Source of the DNA: Cunninghamella blakesleeana | Taxonomy: Eukaryota; Mucoromycota; Mucoromycetes; Mucorales; Cunninghamellaceae | Reading direction: 5' to 3' | NCBI GenBank assembly: GCA_017871115.1 | Contig: JAFCIZ010000006.1 | Coordinates: forward strand, 4,278,001-4,342,000 | DNA: 64,000 nucleotides | Part shown: piece after piece, positions 47,993 through 59,211 of the stretch | How the letters are laid out: each line of letters begins with the position of its first letter | Position numbering within the stretch: the stretch's first letter is position 1 | Notes under the pieces: generated by a model | Databases searched by the model: none | Told to the model about the DNA's origin: nothing | What the model saw: the letters and a program-made list of their open reading frames with translations, nothing else | Program-made: the position numbers and the translations under genes

Positions 47993-49332
47993 ATGATATC
48001 AAGGATAGAAACTTTACCTATTGAAGTAGTTGAACAGCTTTCTTTTTCACTGGATCCTAAAGATCTCTTTCATTTGTCTTTAACCTCAAAAACTCTCTTC
48101 TCCATATATTCAAATAGCACAGTATGGAAAAGGTACGTTATTCAGTTCTATAGTATATACATTCATACATATAAACTAAAAATATTAACTTTTATTATTT
48201 TTTATTTATTTTATTTTATTTTATATACACAATTATAGTAAAGCCATTCATGACTTTGGTAACTTGTTTCAAATTTATTCAATTTTTAAAAATGCAGCCG
48301 GTCTTGAACTTTACTCTGATATTGCCGAAAAATATAGCCAAGAACCTACCAACTGGTGTCAATACTATCTTTTAAAGAATAATACTTTAAACACAATGGA
48401 AGATGAAAAATTAATGGATGAAGCTGATAAAGAATATGCTATATGTCATACCCAGTTGAAAACGTTTCAAAAAGAAGGTGATATCCAAATCTTGAATGAA
48501 GTTGCATCGAAAATGTTACGTATTTTAGGTAATCATTACCATATGCATTAGTTAAATATAAATGATTCGATTCGATTTGATTTTTATTCTAGCAGAATAT
48601 AACTATAATTATTTTCATGTTGATAGATATTTTCCCTAGTCATGGAGGTTGTTATTATATATTGGCATTTATTTTGTTTATTCTTAACCAGCTAGATGAA
48701 GCTATTGTTTTATTACAAATGGGGCGTAATGTAGACTGTGATTTTGAACCTATTGATGGTAAAGGGAAAAGATATTATTATTATTTTTAATAGGTTAGAT
48801 ATATGGTTTATTAAATACCATCTCTCTCTTTTTTATTTTTATTTTTTTAGAACTGGAAGATGAAATCAAACGTATTTTGACTGGATATAAAGGCGAAGAA
48901 GATGAAACACAATTAATAACAGAAGAAAATGAATTATCAGCACCATTAAAAGAAGTATTATTAGAAATATTTAAAAGATTCGATAAGGATAATGATAATG
49001 CATTGAATAATCAAGAGTTAAGGAAATTTATTTTTGAAACCAATGGGTCACATCCTCCTCCACCTTTTCTTAGACAAATGGGACAAAGATTTGGTAGTAA
49101 TTCAAAAGGATGGTTAACAAAAGAAGGATTTTTGGTAATCTTTATGTGTATATAATTTTTAAATAAATGAATATGACTGTATTAACAAATTTTATATTTA
49201 TTTTTTTATTTTAATATGAATAAATAGGCTTTTTATCTTGAACAGACATTAGATGATCCTACCGAGACAAGAAATGATATTGGTGTACATGGATATGATC
49301 CCAATTCTTTAAAAAAATTAATGGAAGAATAG
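47993..49332 (+). CDS. F-box protein with C-terminal EF-hand
   Basis: Five exons in consistent phase (47993-48132, 48239-48528, 48627-48758, 48851-49134, 49228-49332) encode 316 residues. Residues 5-50 form an F-box (IETLPIEVVEQLSFSLDPKD, then LFHLSLTSKTLFSIYSNSTV). A helical middle with a TPR-like hairpin follows (ILNQLDEAIVLLQMG). Then comes an EF-hand loop DKDNDNALNNQE in EIFKRFDKDNDNALNNQELR, with Asp, Asp, Asp, Asn and Glu at Ca2+-binding positions. The end, RNDIGVHGYDPNSLKKLMEE, looks conserved. The combination suggests a calcium-responsive SCF substrate adaptor, but this is inference. It could instead be a TPR/EF-hand protein with a divergent F-box. Confidence 0.84.
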
Positions 49333-49534
49333 AAATTTAAATTATTATTATTATATTATACCGAAACAACCTATTTATTTATTTACACAGTATTATTTCA
49401 TGTATTAAGCATAAAATAAACCATTTTGAAATGTATAGACAAACGATTATCACTTTTTCCCCTCAAATAAAACATATATATATATATATATAATTTTTTT
49501 TTACAACTAATCAGTCTTTATGTATGTGTGTATA

Positions 49535-49577
<43 letters not shown>

Positions 49578-49747
49578 GTATATTTATTATTATTTTAATT
49601 TAAATAGTAAGTAAATAAAATATGGTAAATAAAAAAATGATAAAAAATGATAAATATGATAAAATTAACTAATAACTCAAAACAAATAGGATTATTATTA
49701 TTATTATTTTAAGAAAAAAGTAAAGAAAAAAAGTTGCATTATATTAA
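49333..49747. other. Convergent spacer with TA microsatellites
   Basis: About 415 bases between convergent stops, dominated by TA/TG dinucleotide runs (about 49529-49576) and short AAT/TTA runs. No gene is seen. Confidence 0.7.
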
Positions 49748-50515
49748 TTAATAAACCCAAGCAAGGATAGCGGTACCAATGACTAAAGCAGAAGTAGACC
49801 AACCCATACGAATCGCATCATTACCAGCAGCTGTGGGTGTAGCAGAAGGAGCAAGAGAAGAGGAAGGAAGGTTGGATGTGGTTGGTAAAGCAGAGGATGT
49901 AGAGAAAGAGAAAGTGGCAGTAGTAGAAGATAAAATATCAGTTGTGGATACAGTTGTAGTACCACTAACAGTATCAGTTGTAGATTCAGTTGCAGTACCA
50001 GTTGGTGTAGCAGTAGTAACATCAGTACCAGTAGGAGTAGGAGTATCACTTACATTATCAGTGGGTGTGTTTGTGGATCCAGATGTAGCATCACCAGTAG
50101 ATGTAGGAGTGGCATTAGCATCAGTTGGAGATGGAGTTTCGCCATTAGATTGTGTAGGTGTAGCATCAGCAGCAGAAGTGGTAGTCTTTTCTCCTTCAGA
50201 TTCACCTCCTGGCCAATGATTGGAGATACAGCCTTTATAACATTCTTCGGTTGTACAATCACTAATACAACTATTAGCAGATCCAACTATTTGATTTTTT
50301 TAAAAAAAAACATAATAAAAAGTGTTATATTTTATATTTTATATTTTTAATTAATAGATTGTCTATTTTATTACTATTATATGTCAGTAATGATCAATGA
50401 TTTACTTACCACAAGTACTATAGCATTTATAATCGGTTGGTTCACAATTACATTGAGCATTGATTTGAGTGGCGGCTAAAAAACCAAGAATAGCAAATAA
50501 ACCAAGATTTTTCAT
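49748..50515 (-). CDS. Secreted Cys-rich, Ser/Thr-rich wall protein with GPI-anchor-like C-terminus
   Basis: Two exons, with an intron at about 50288-50409, encode a protein of roughly 210-215 residues. The ATG at 50515 opens a signal peptide (MKNLGLFAILGFLAATQINA). A compact Cys-rich module follows (QCNCEPTDYKCYSTCVGS, then NSCISDCTTEECYKGCISNH), with cysteines spaced in repeating C-x3-C style. Then comes a long Thr/Ser/Pro stalk, presumably heavily O-glycosylated. The C-terminus AGNDAIRMGWSTSALVIGTA followed by ILAWVY is a GPI-attachment-like signal: small residue, spacer, hydrophobic tail. It is likely a cell-surface adhesin or structural mannoprotein; the Cys module does not match CFEM that I can see. 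Long plus-strand frames here are shadows of the Thr/Ser codon bias. Confidence 0.82.
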
Positions 50516-52335
50516 TTTTATATATATATTTATTAGAAATTTATTATTGAATAAAGAAAGAAAAAAGAAAGAAAAATAAAAATAAAAGAATTCGAGTCCT
50601 TTTATTATCTTTTTTTCTTTAAAGAATGATCTACTTTTAAACTACTTTTATATATCTCTTACCCCTGAAAAAAAAAAAAATTGAAATGGGAGTTACCCAC
50701 TAAAAAAAAACTTAAACTCTCTGTCTGCACTCCTCAAGTGTCGTATTTTTTTTCTTCTTTCTTTTTAATCAGCATCATCATTTACTTATCCCTCCTCCAC
50801 CCCTTGCCTTTTTTAAAGTATCTTACTTTTTTTTTTAAAAAAAAAAAAAAAAAGTAGTCTCTCCTGCTTAAAGTATATAAAAATAAAATAATTAAATAAA
50901 AATGAATAATAGTTTTCAAAAAAAAAAGTAGCTTGTGGTAGTAGGAGTTGAATGCTACTCTTTGTTTGTTTGTTTATTTTTTAAAAAAAATTAGGAGAAC
51001 ATGATTCGATTTTTTTATTTTTCTTTTGGTTCTATCAATAGTTAGAATTGTTTTTTTTCTTGTGTATCTTTTTTTAAGAGACTGATTTTGTTGATCAGAG
51101 AATATTTTCGATCAATCGTTAAAATTAAACTACAGTAGGTTGAGTTTTAAAAAATATCTTATTTTTGAAAGTTACGCCGAAGTCGATAACCCCACATCTA
51201 TTATAACGAACCGAATCTTATACTTTTAAGTTTACTTAATCTTTTTCCTATTTTTTCTTAAAAAAAAAAAAAGAGAGAGAGAAAAGAATGGATGTATATA
51301 ATAGCGGCATCTCTACCTACTAATGCAAAAAAAAGAGACCATTTTTCAAACACAGATACAAAAATAAGAGTTTGAAAAACGTAATCTATTTTTTAATATT
51401 GTTTATAATAAATAATCAAGGCAATAAAATAAATAAAAACAATTCATTAATAATGATAATAATAATAATAATAATAATGATAATAATAGTAATACCTTAC
51501 CATAAAAGACTCGTTTTGTTTACTTGTTTTATTTATATAAAAGTCGGTAATCTTAGATTACTATATTCGGATATTCATCCATGATTGCTCGATTTATTAT
51601 TTTATTGGGTATATTATTTGCCTGACAACGATAGATTCATTATTATATTTATTATTCTTATGTAAATCGTATTATATAAAAAAAGGCTATAACCTAATAA
51701 ATGTTTTACTTTTGAAATAATAAATATAAGCTTTTTAATTTATTTGAATATACAAAAGACATTTTAATTTCATTATTATTTTTTATTATTTATCTTTTCT
51801 TACATTTTTTAATATTATGTTGTTATTCAATTGATCTTACACTTCTATAGGATTGAAAATAAATACAATGCTTTTAAATGATTTTTTTAATGCAAAAACG
51901 TCAAATTTTATTTTTTAGGAAGAATAATTAAAATCCAGGTATTCTGACTGCTTTTACTAAATTTTATTTTTAAATAATTTCTTTTGCCGCAATTCAATCT
52001 CATTATCTCACTCTTTTTTTTCGACTCTGTACTTTTAGTTATTAGTCTTCGTTTAATATTATCATTTCATTTTATGATAAATTGAACAACGTCTAAATAC
52101 TAAAGCATATATATTAAACAAATACAACTTCAATAATAATTCTTTATATATATATATTTATATTTATATATATCGTTTTATCATTTAAATATACTGTTAC
52201 AACTATTTCTATTTATATATAATATTTTGAAAACATAATATTTTCTCATCCATCCATATCGCACTATTACATCTTATTAATCATTCTTAATATCAACAAC
52301 AACTATAATAATAATATTCAGTTATTACACTCATA
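50516..52335. other. Gene-free spacer, divergent promoters of the wall protein and SF3B3
   Basis: About 1.8 kb. No supportable gene; the frame at 51372-51584 is AT low complexity. A T10A17 tract lies at 50827-50853. 51160-51230 is a non-repetitive pocket (gttacgccgaagtcgataac). The last 150 bases before 52336 are a CT/AT-rich leader. A TTTTGCCGC lies near 51982. Confidence 0.5.
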
Positions 52336-55300
52336 ATGTATTTGTATAATTTAACACTTAATTCTTCAACTGGAATTAATCAAGCTATTCATGGTAACTT
52401 TTCTGGAACCAAACAAATTGAAATATGTGTAGCGCGTCAAACTCGTTTAGAACTTTTAAAGCATGATACTACAACTGGAAAATTATATACTATATTATCT
52501 CATGAATGTTTTGGTCTTATTCGTTCTATTGCTCCTTTTCGTTTAACTGGTGCTTCTAAAGGTAATACATGCATATATATATATATATATATAAACAATA
52601 AACGAATAATATTTTTTAATAACTTCTTTATACTTATTTAATTCTTAATTTTATTATACATACTTTATATTCAAAAATAGACTATATTGTTGTTGGATCA
52701 GACTCAGGACGCATTATTATTTTAGAATACAATCCTACCAAAAACATATTCAACAAAGTACACCAAGAAACATTTGGAAAAACAGGAAATAGAAGAATTG
52801 TACCAGGTCAATATTTAGCAACAGATCCAAAAGGACGAGCCGTCATGATTGGGGCCATCGAAAAGCAAAAACTAGTATATATATTAAATCGCGATTCATC
52901 AGCCAATTTAACTATCTCGTCGCCTTTAGAAGCACATAAATCCCATACCATTCACCATCATATTATTGCCTTGGACGTTGGATTTGAAAACCCTATATTC
53001 GGTTGTTTGGAAGTAGATTATGGAGAAATTGATCAAGACCCTACAGGAGAAGCCATAAATGAAGTGGAAAAACTATTAACTTATTATGAATTGGACCTTG
53101 GTTTAAATCACGTAGTACGTAAATGGGCAGAACCAGTGGAAAGATCAGCTAATTTATTAATTCCCGTTCCTGGTGGTGTTGATGGTCCTTCTGGTGTCTT
53201 GGTCTGTTCTGAAAATTTAATTACTTATAAGCATCAAGATATGCCTGAATTCCGTCTTCCTATCCTTCGACGTGCTCAACCTTTAGAAGATGCTACTCGT
53301 GGCTTGATAATTACTTCTTACGCTGTTCATAAAATGAAACTTGATAAAAAACCTGTCTTCTTTTTCTTATTACAATCAGAAGTTGGTGATGTTTATAAAT
53401 TAACCATTGACCATGCCGAAGGTGTGGTTCACAATATGACAATCAGATACTTTGATACGGTCCCCGTAGCTACTTCTTTATGTATTTTAAAAAGTGGATT
53501 TTTGTTTGTTGCCAGTGAATTAGGAAATCAGTAAGTATTATATTCATGCATCTATTTATTTATTTATTTATTTATTTATTTATTTTAAAAAAAAAAAAAA
53601 AAAAAATAGAATAGAAACAAGTAAATATATTTCAATATTTTTTTAATTTGTAAATTTTTTATTTTTCTTTCTTTTTCATAGTCATATGTATGCAATTGAT
53701 CAACTTGGTGATGATCCTGATGATCCAGAAATTACAGCAACTGATTTTATGGAAGCAGCAGAGAGTCAAGATGAATTACCACTTGTTTATTTTGCACCAA
53801 GACCTTTAAAAAATTTATTATTAGCTGATGAATTGGAATCTATTGCACCATTAATGAATACCAAAGTACTTAATTTAGCAGATGAGGAATCACCACGTAT
53901 ATATGGAATTTGTGGTACAGGGGCACGATCAACATTTAGAATCATGAATCAAGGGCTAGAAGTTAGTGAGTTAGCAGTTAGTGAATTACCAGGAAACCCA
54001 AGTGCAGTTTGGACTACTAAATTAAGAACAGAGGATGCCTATCAATCCTATATTGTCGTCACTTTCACCAATGCAACTTTAGTCTTATCCATTGGGGAAA
54101 CAGTAGAAGAAGTATCAGATACAGGATTTATTACCAATGCACCTACATTAGATGTTCAGCAAATAGGGGAAGACTCACTTGTTCAAGTATACCCTCATGG
54201 TGTTCGACATATTCGCGCAGATCAACGTGTTAATGAATGGCGTGTATCAGGTGGACAAATTATTGTACAATCAGCAACTAATAATCGACAAGTCGTTGTA
54301 GCTTTATCAAATGGAGAATTGATTTATTTTGAATTAGATAATATGGGTCAATTAAATGAACATCAAGATCGTAAACAAATGTCATCGGGCATTACATGTC
54401 TTGCCTTGGGCGATGTACCAAATGGCAGACAACGGTATCCTCAATTGGCTGTTGGCTGTGATGATCAAACAGTACGTATTCTTAGTTTAGATCCCGATTC
54501 CTGTCTTGAATCTATCTCTATGCAAGCATTACAAGGTGTAGCTTCTAGTTTATGTATTTTGGAAATGTTTGATACTGGTTCTTTCACACAAGGTCATGGA
54601 ACTCAATATTTAAATATTGGTATGGTAAACGGAGTATATCTTCGTACCGCTTTGGATATGGTGACTGGCCAGTTATCTGAATCAAGAACTCGTTTCTTGG
54701 GTCCACGTCCTGTGAAATTGGTTAAAGTAAAAACACAAGGTCAGCCTGCTCTTTTAGCCTTATGCTCCAAACCTTGGTTAAGTTATACTTTCCAAAATAG
54801 ATTACATTTAACCCCATTAAGTTATGATACATTGGAATATGGTAGTGAATTTATAAGTGAGCAATGCCCTGAAGGGATGGTAGCTGTTGCTGGTAACACA
54901 CTTCGTATCTTTATGGTTGAAAAATTAGGTAACACCTTTAATCAAGTATCCATTCCTTTGAAATATACTCCAAGACAATTTGCTTTACATCAAACAACTA
55001 GTACCTTCGTAGTTGTAGAAAGTGATCATGCTACATATTCACCAAGCGAAAAAGCAAAAGATTTAGAAATTAAAGTAAGATATATATGCAAAGAAATAAA
55101 ATAAAATAAAAAAGCCATATAAATAGCAGTGAATTAAAAAAAAAAGAGTATACTTACTAATCTATTACAATGACTATTTTTATTTGTGTATTCATTATAA
55201 ATTTAATAAAATAGGAAAAAGAAGGATATGAAATAGATGAAGATGTAATGAAGCTTGATCCTGTACAATTTGGAAATATTAGAAATGAAAGTGGAAAATG

Positions 55301-56602
55301 GGCAAGTTGTATTCGGTTAATTGAGCCATTCCAAGGAGAATCATTACAAGTAATAGAATTGGAAAAAAATGAAGCGGCATTTAGTGTAGCTGCTATTCAA
55401 TTTACTAATAACCCACATGCTGGTGATTCAATGGAACAATTTATTGTCGTTGGTACCGGTACAAATGTTACTTTGGCTCCTCGTGGTTGTTCTTCTGGTT
55501 ATTTACGTTTGTATCGTCCTGTACTCACTGAAGATCAACGTGTACAATTAGAATTTATACATAAAACACCTGTTGAAGATGTGCCTTATGCATTAACCAG
55601 TTTTCAAGGTAGACTTTTGGTTGGAATTGGAAAAACCTTAAGAATTTACGATGTTGGAAGAAAGAAAATGTTGAGAAAATGTGAATCAAAGGTAAAATAG
55701 AAATAGAGTAAATAACGATGCGCATATAAAAATAAAATAAATAATAATAGAATCTAACTTTTGTCTCTCTTTTATTTTTCTTTTTTATTTTCATTTATTT
55801 TAGAGCATACCAAATTGTATTGTTACACTTCAAACTCAAGGTAACCGTATTATCGCTGGTGATATTCAAGAATCAGTACATTATGCATTATATAGACGTT
55901 CAGAGAATCGTATTACAGTATTTGCAGATGATACTACACCAAGATGGATTACATCAACAACAATGGTTGATTATGATACTATAGCTGGTGGTGATAAATT
56001 TGGAAACTTTTTCGTTGACCGATTAAATCAAACTACAAGTAAAGAAATCGATGAAGACAGTACTGGAAATAGAATACATTATGAAAAAGGATATTTAAAT
56101 GGTGCTGCAAATAAGGTAAATAAAAATGTCTAAAAAGAATGAAATATATTTATTTTTTTAATACAATAATAATTAACATATTTCTTTTTTTATTAATTTA
56201 TTTATCTTATAGTTAATGAATATATGTAACTATTTTGTTGGTGATATTATTACATCTGTACATAAAACAACATTAATATCCGGTGGGCGTGAAATTATAT
56301 TAACAAGTACGCTATTAGGATCTATATCCATGTATATTCCATTTGTAGCCAAAGAAGAAATAGAATTTTTCCAAATGTTAGAAATGCATATGCGAACAGA
56401 AGCTCCACCCCTTGCGGGACGCGATCATCTTAGCTATCGTAGTTTTTATACGCCTGTTAAATCCGTTATTGACGGTGATTTGTGTGAACAATTTAATACT
56501 TTACCGGCCGAAAAGAGACGTATGATTGCTGAAGAATTAGATCGTACTGTTGGTGAAGTACAAAGAAAGATTGAAGATATGCGGGTACGGTCTGGGTTTT
56601 AA
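52336..56602 (+). CDS. Splicing factor 3B subunit 3 (SF3B3/SAP130/Rse1)
   Basis: Six exons in phase (52336-52561, 52681-53530, 53682-55074, 55215-55691, 55804-56115, 56213-56602) give 1,215 residues, matching the family's length of about 1,217. It is a WD40-like beta-propeller protein of the DDB1/CPSF160 superfamily and a U2 snRNP SF3b component that helps select the branch point. Diagnostic segments: [94 protein letters not shown], and the C-terminal [20 protein letters not shown] and [19 protein letters not shown]. The 1.4-kb third exon is unusually long for this gene-dense, intron-rich region. Intact. Confidence 0.98.
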
Positions 56603-56786
56603 TTAAATTTAAATTTATTATATAGTTTTGGATAAGATAAGGTTTTTTTTACGTATACAAATTATATCATTTTTTTTAAAAAAAATAATAAATAATTTTT
56701 TCTTTTCTTCTCTTTCTACCTTTTTTTCCTTTCTTTTTTCTCTCTCCTTCTTTTTAGCCTTTTATTATTATTATTTACTTATCGAA
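56603..56786. promoter_or_regulatory. Short intergenic region before the dipeptidase
   Basis: 184 bases between two same-strand genes. It must hold the SF3B3 3' end and the dipeptidase promoter, and has a T8A8 tract and a CT-rich leader. Confidence 0.35.
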
Positions 56787-58476
56787 ATGAAAGTAATACC
56801 TTTTATAAGTTTATTTATACCTTTGTCACTTTGTGCTTCACAATATATTATTCAAACTAATTCTGAAGACGATATAAATGAGTTCAAGCATAAAGAAAAC
56901 AGTAGAGATTATGTACATAATCTTTTAAAATACCATCCTTTAATTGACGGACATAATGATTTTCCAATGTAAGTTATCTTATTCATATTTATTAATATAT
57001 ATATATATATGTATGTATATATAATGTATATATGAATATATAGTATATACGTAATAATAATAGTAATAACAATAGCAACAATAATGAAAACAAACTGGAC
57101 TTTAAAGTTTGCTTAGTAATAGATATTCATTTTCTTACTTATTTTTAAAAAAATCATGGTGATTTAGGTTTTTATCCATTGATAAAAAAGGAAAAATCAA
57201 TAATTTAGATTTCCAACGAATTAACAATAGTCATACTGATTTGGAACGAATTAAAAAAGGACAATTGGGAGGGCAGTTCTGGTCAATTTATACTGAATGT
57301 GAAGACCCTAAATTAAATCACCAAATTGCGGCTATGGAAAGTATTGATGTAGTGAAACGTATGGCCGATTTATATCCTCATCAATTTCAATTGGTTACCA
57401 ATACAAGACAGTTTAAAAAAGCATTTCGTCATGGCCGTGTAGGTTCATTTTTAGGTATGGAAGGTGGTCATATCATTGGTAATTCGTTAGCTACTTTAAG
57501 AACGTTCCATGATCTCGGCGTTCGTTATATGACGGTAAGTAAAGACTATTGTTATTATTTAAAATATATTTATATAGATAGAGAGGTTGAAAAGGGAAAA
57601 AAACATTTGATCACTGATATTGCATTATTCTACTTTATTTTATTTGTATTTATATTTTAGTTGACACATAATTGTCATACTCCTTGGGCCGAAGCTTGTT
57701 GTGATCCTAACCCTCCTCCTTTTGAAAAAGGTCTTGGGTTAACGGAATTTGGAAAAAAAATTGTTGGTGAAATGAATCGATTAGGTGTTATTGTGGATAT
57801 TTCTCATGTAGCTCATGGTAAGAAAATATATATTAAAGGAAAAAACATAATAAAATTAGAATTATATTTAAAAACTGATCTTGTATTTTTATATCCTCCT
57901 TTTAATACTTTAATCATTATTCAAAATGATTAATGATCATACTTATTTTACCTTACTTTTTTTATTTTTTTATTTCTATTTCCCTTTCTCTTTTATATAG
58001 CTACCATGAATGCTGTATTAGATGTTACTAAGGCGCCAGTTATGTTTTCCCATTCTTCAAGTAATGCATTATGTGATATTGAACGCAATGTACCTGATAC
58101 TGTATTAAAACGACTTGTAGATGAAAAAATCGATGCTGTAGTAATGGTTAATTTTTATAACCGATTTGTTACATGTAGCACTGAAGCTACCATTGATGAT
58201 GTAGTGAATCATATTGAGCACATTGCAAGTATTGCTGGTAAAGATAAAGTGGGATTGGGCGCTGACTACAATGGCATCGAAATTACCCCTGTTGGTTTAG
58301 AAGACGTTGGTACCTATCCTAATATTTTTGTGAAATTATATGAACATGGATGGACTGATGATGAATTAATTGGTTTGGCTGGTGGAAACTTATTACGTGT
58401 CTGGAAAGGAGTTGAAGAAATAAGTCATCAATTAAGACATAATTTACCTAATGAAGATCGTTTAGAAGACTTTTAA
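56787..58476 (+). CDS. Secreted membrane dipeptidase (renal dipeptidase family M19)
   Basis: Four exons in phase (56787-56968, 57168-57534, 57661-57817, 58001-58476) encode 393 residues. A signal peptide (MKVIPFISLFIPLSLCASQ) precedes the zinc-binding TIM barrel: HPLIDGHNDFPM (first zinc His/Asp), GSFLGMEGGHIIGN (bridging Glu), VRYMTLTHNCHTPWAEACCD, GVIVDISHVAHATM (His), PVMFSHSSSNALCD (His) and VGLGADYNGIEI (Asp). This is the complete set of M19 metal ligands, so the enzyme should be active. It cleaves dipeptides and related amides outside the cell or in the secretory pathway. I see no clear GPI-anchor signal at the C-terminus (NLPNEDRLEDF), so it may be soluble, unlike the anchored animal enzyme. 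Confidence 0.95.
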
Positions 58477-59211
58477 CTGTTGTTATTACCACTATTCTAT
58501 TTATTTTGAAATAAAAATATACATCAATGTAATATCAAGAAAAAAAAAATCAATTTTATTACTGAGATTTTAGTATCATTTTTTTAGAATTTTCCTATTT
58601 TATACAACCTTTTTTTAAAGAAAAAGAAAAGTGAACGTTTTACTTCGTTCACGCTATGGATTTTTTATTGTCCCATAAAAGGAAATATTGTTTATCGACA
58701 TTCTATTAATTATAGGTAGTTAAAATAAAATGACAAAACTATCATATTATAGAATATAGAGTAGAGAGATCAAAAAAAATATGTGACACTTTTTTATTCT
58801 TTTACATTCTTTTTTACTCTTATATTTTAAAAAGTATAATATTTTTTGTACTGAAGATTATTTATTTTAAAGTAAATGTGTATTATTATTACTATTATTA
58901 TTTTCTGTATACTTATGTATATTTTGTTGCCTAGTAATCTAGCTTTCGCATATCTGTAAGTATAAAATGTTCAAAAAGGTATAAATGACAGCATGTATAA
59001 GAATATTTTTTTATGATAAATACATTTTTTAAGAAAATAATATATTTACTCTTGAAAGGTAGTTACTAGAAAAAGAAATAAAATATAAACTTTTGGAGAC
59101 CCTTTTTTCAAAAATTAGGTCTTTGATTAATTTTTTTTTGAACTCAAAACCGCGACACGATTTTTTTTCTCTCTTTTTTTATTTTCGCCATAAATATAAA
59201 ATAATTAAAAG
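58477..59211. other. Spacer between dipeptidase and SMC5
   Basis: About 735 bases. A perfect 7-bp hairpin GTGAACG/CGTTCAC lies at 58631-58652 and is followed by a T run. The SMC5-proximal part has the G+C word aaccgcgacacg near 59147, then poly-T and a short leader. No gene is seen. Confidence 0.5.

Noticed and set aside
49779..50219. Plus-strand frame of 146 codons, Val/Ala/Asp-rich
   Set aside because: Complement of Thr/Ser/Pro codons of the wall protein; the minus strand has the signal peptide, intron and GPI-like end.
51372..51584. Plus-strand frame of 70 codons in the SF3B3 upstream spacer
   Set aside because: Ile/Asn/Met low complexity from AAT repeats; no conserved-looking segment.
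22697..58684. Shared 15-mer cccataaaaggaaat in the Rpt6 and SMC5 upstream spacers
   Set aside because: A single AT-rich 15-mer pair is plausible by chance in 64 kb and the flanks do not match.
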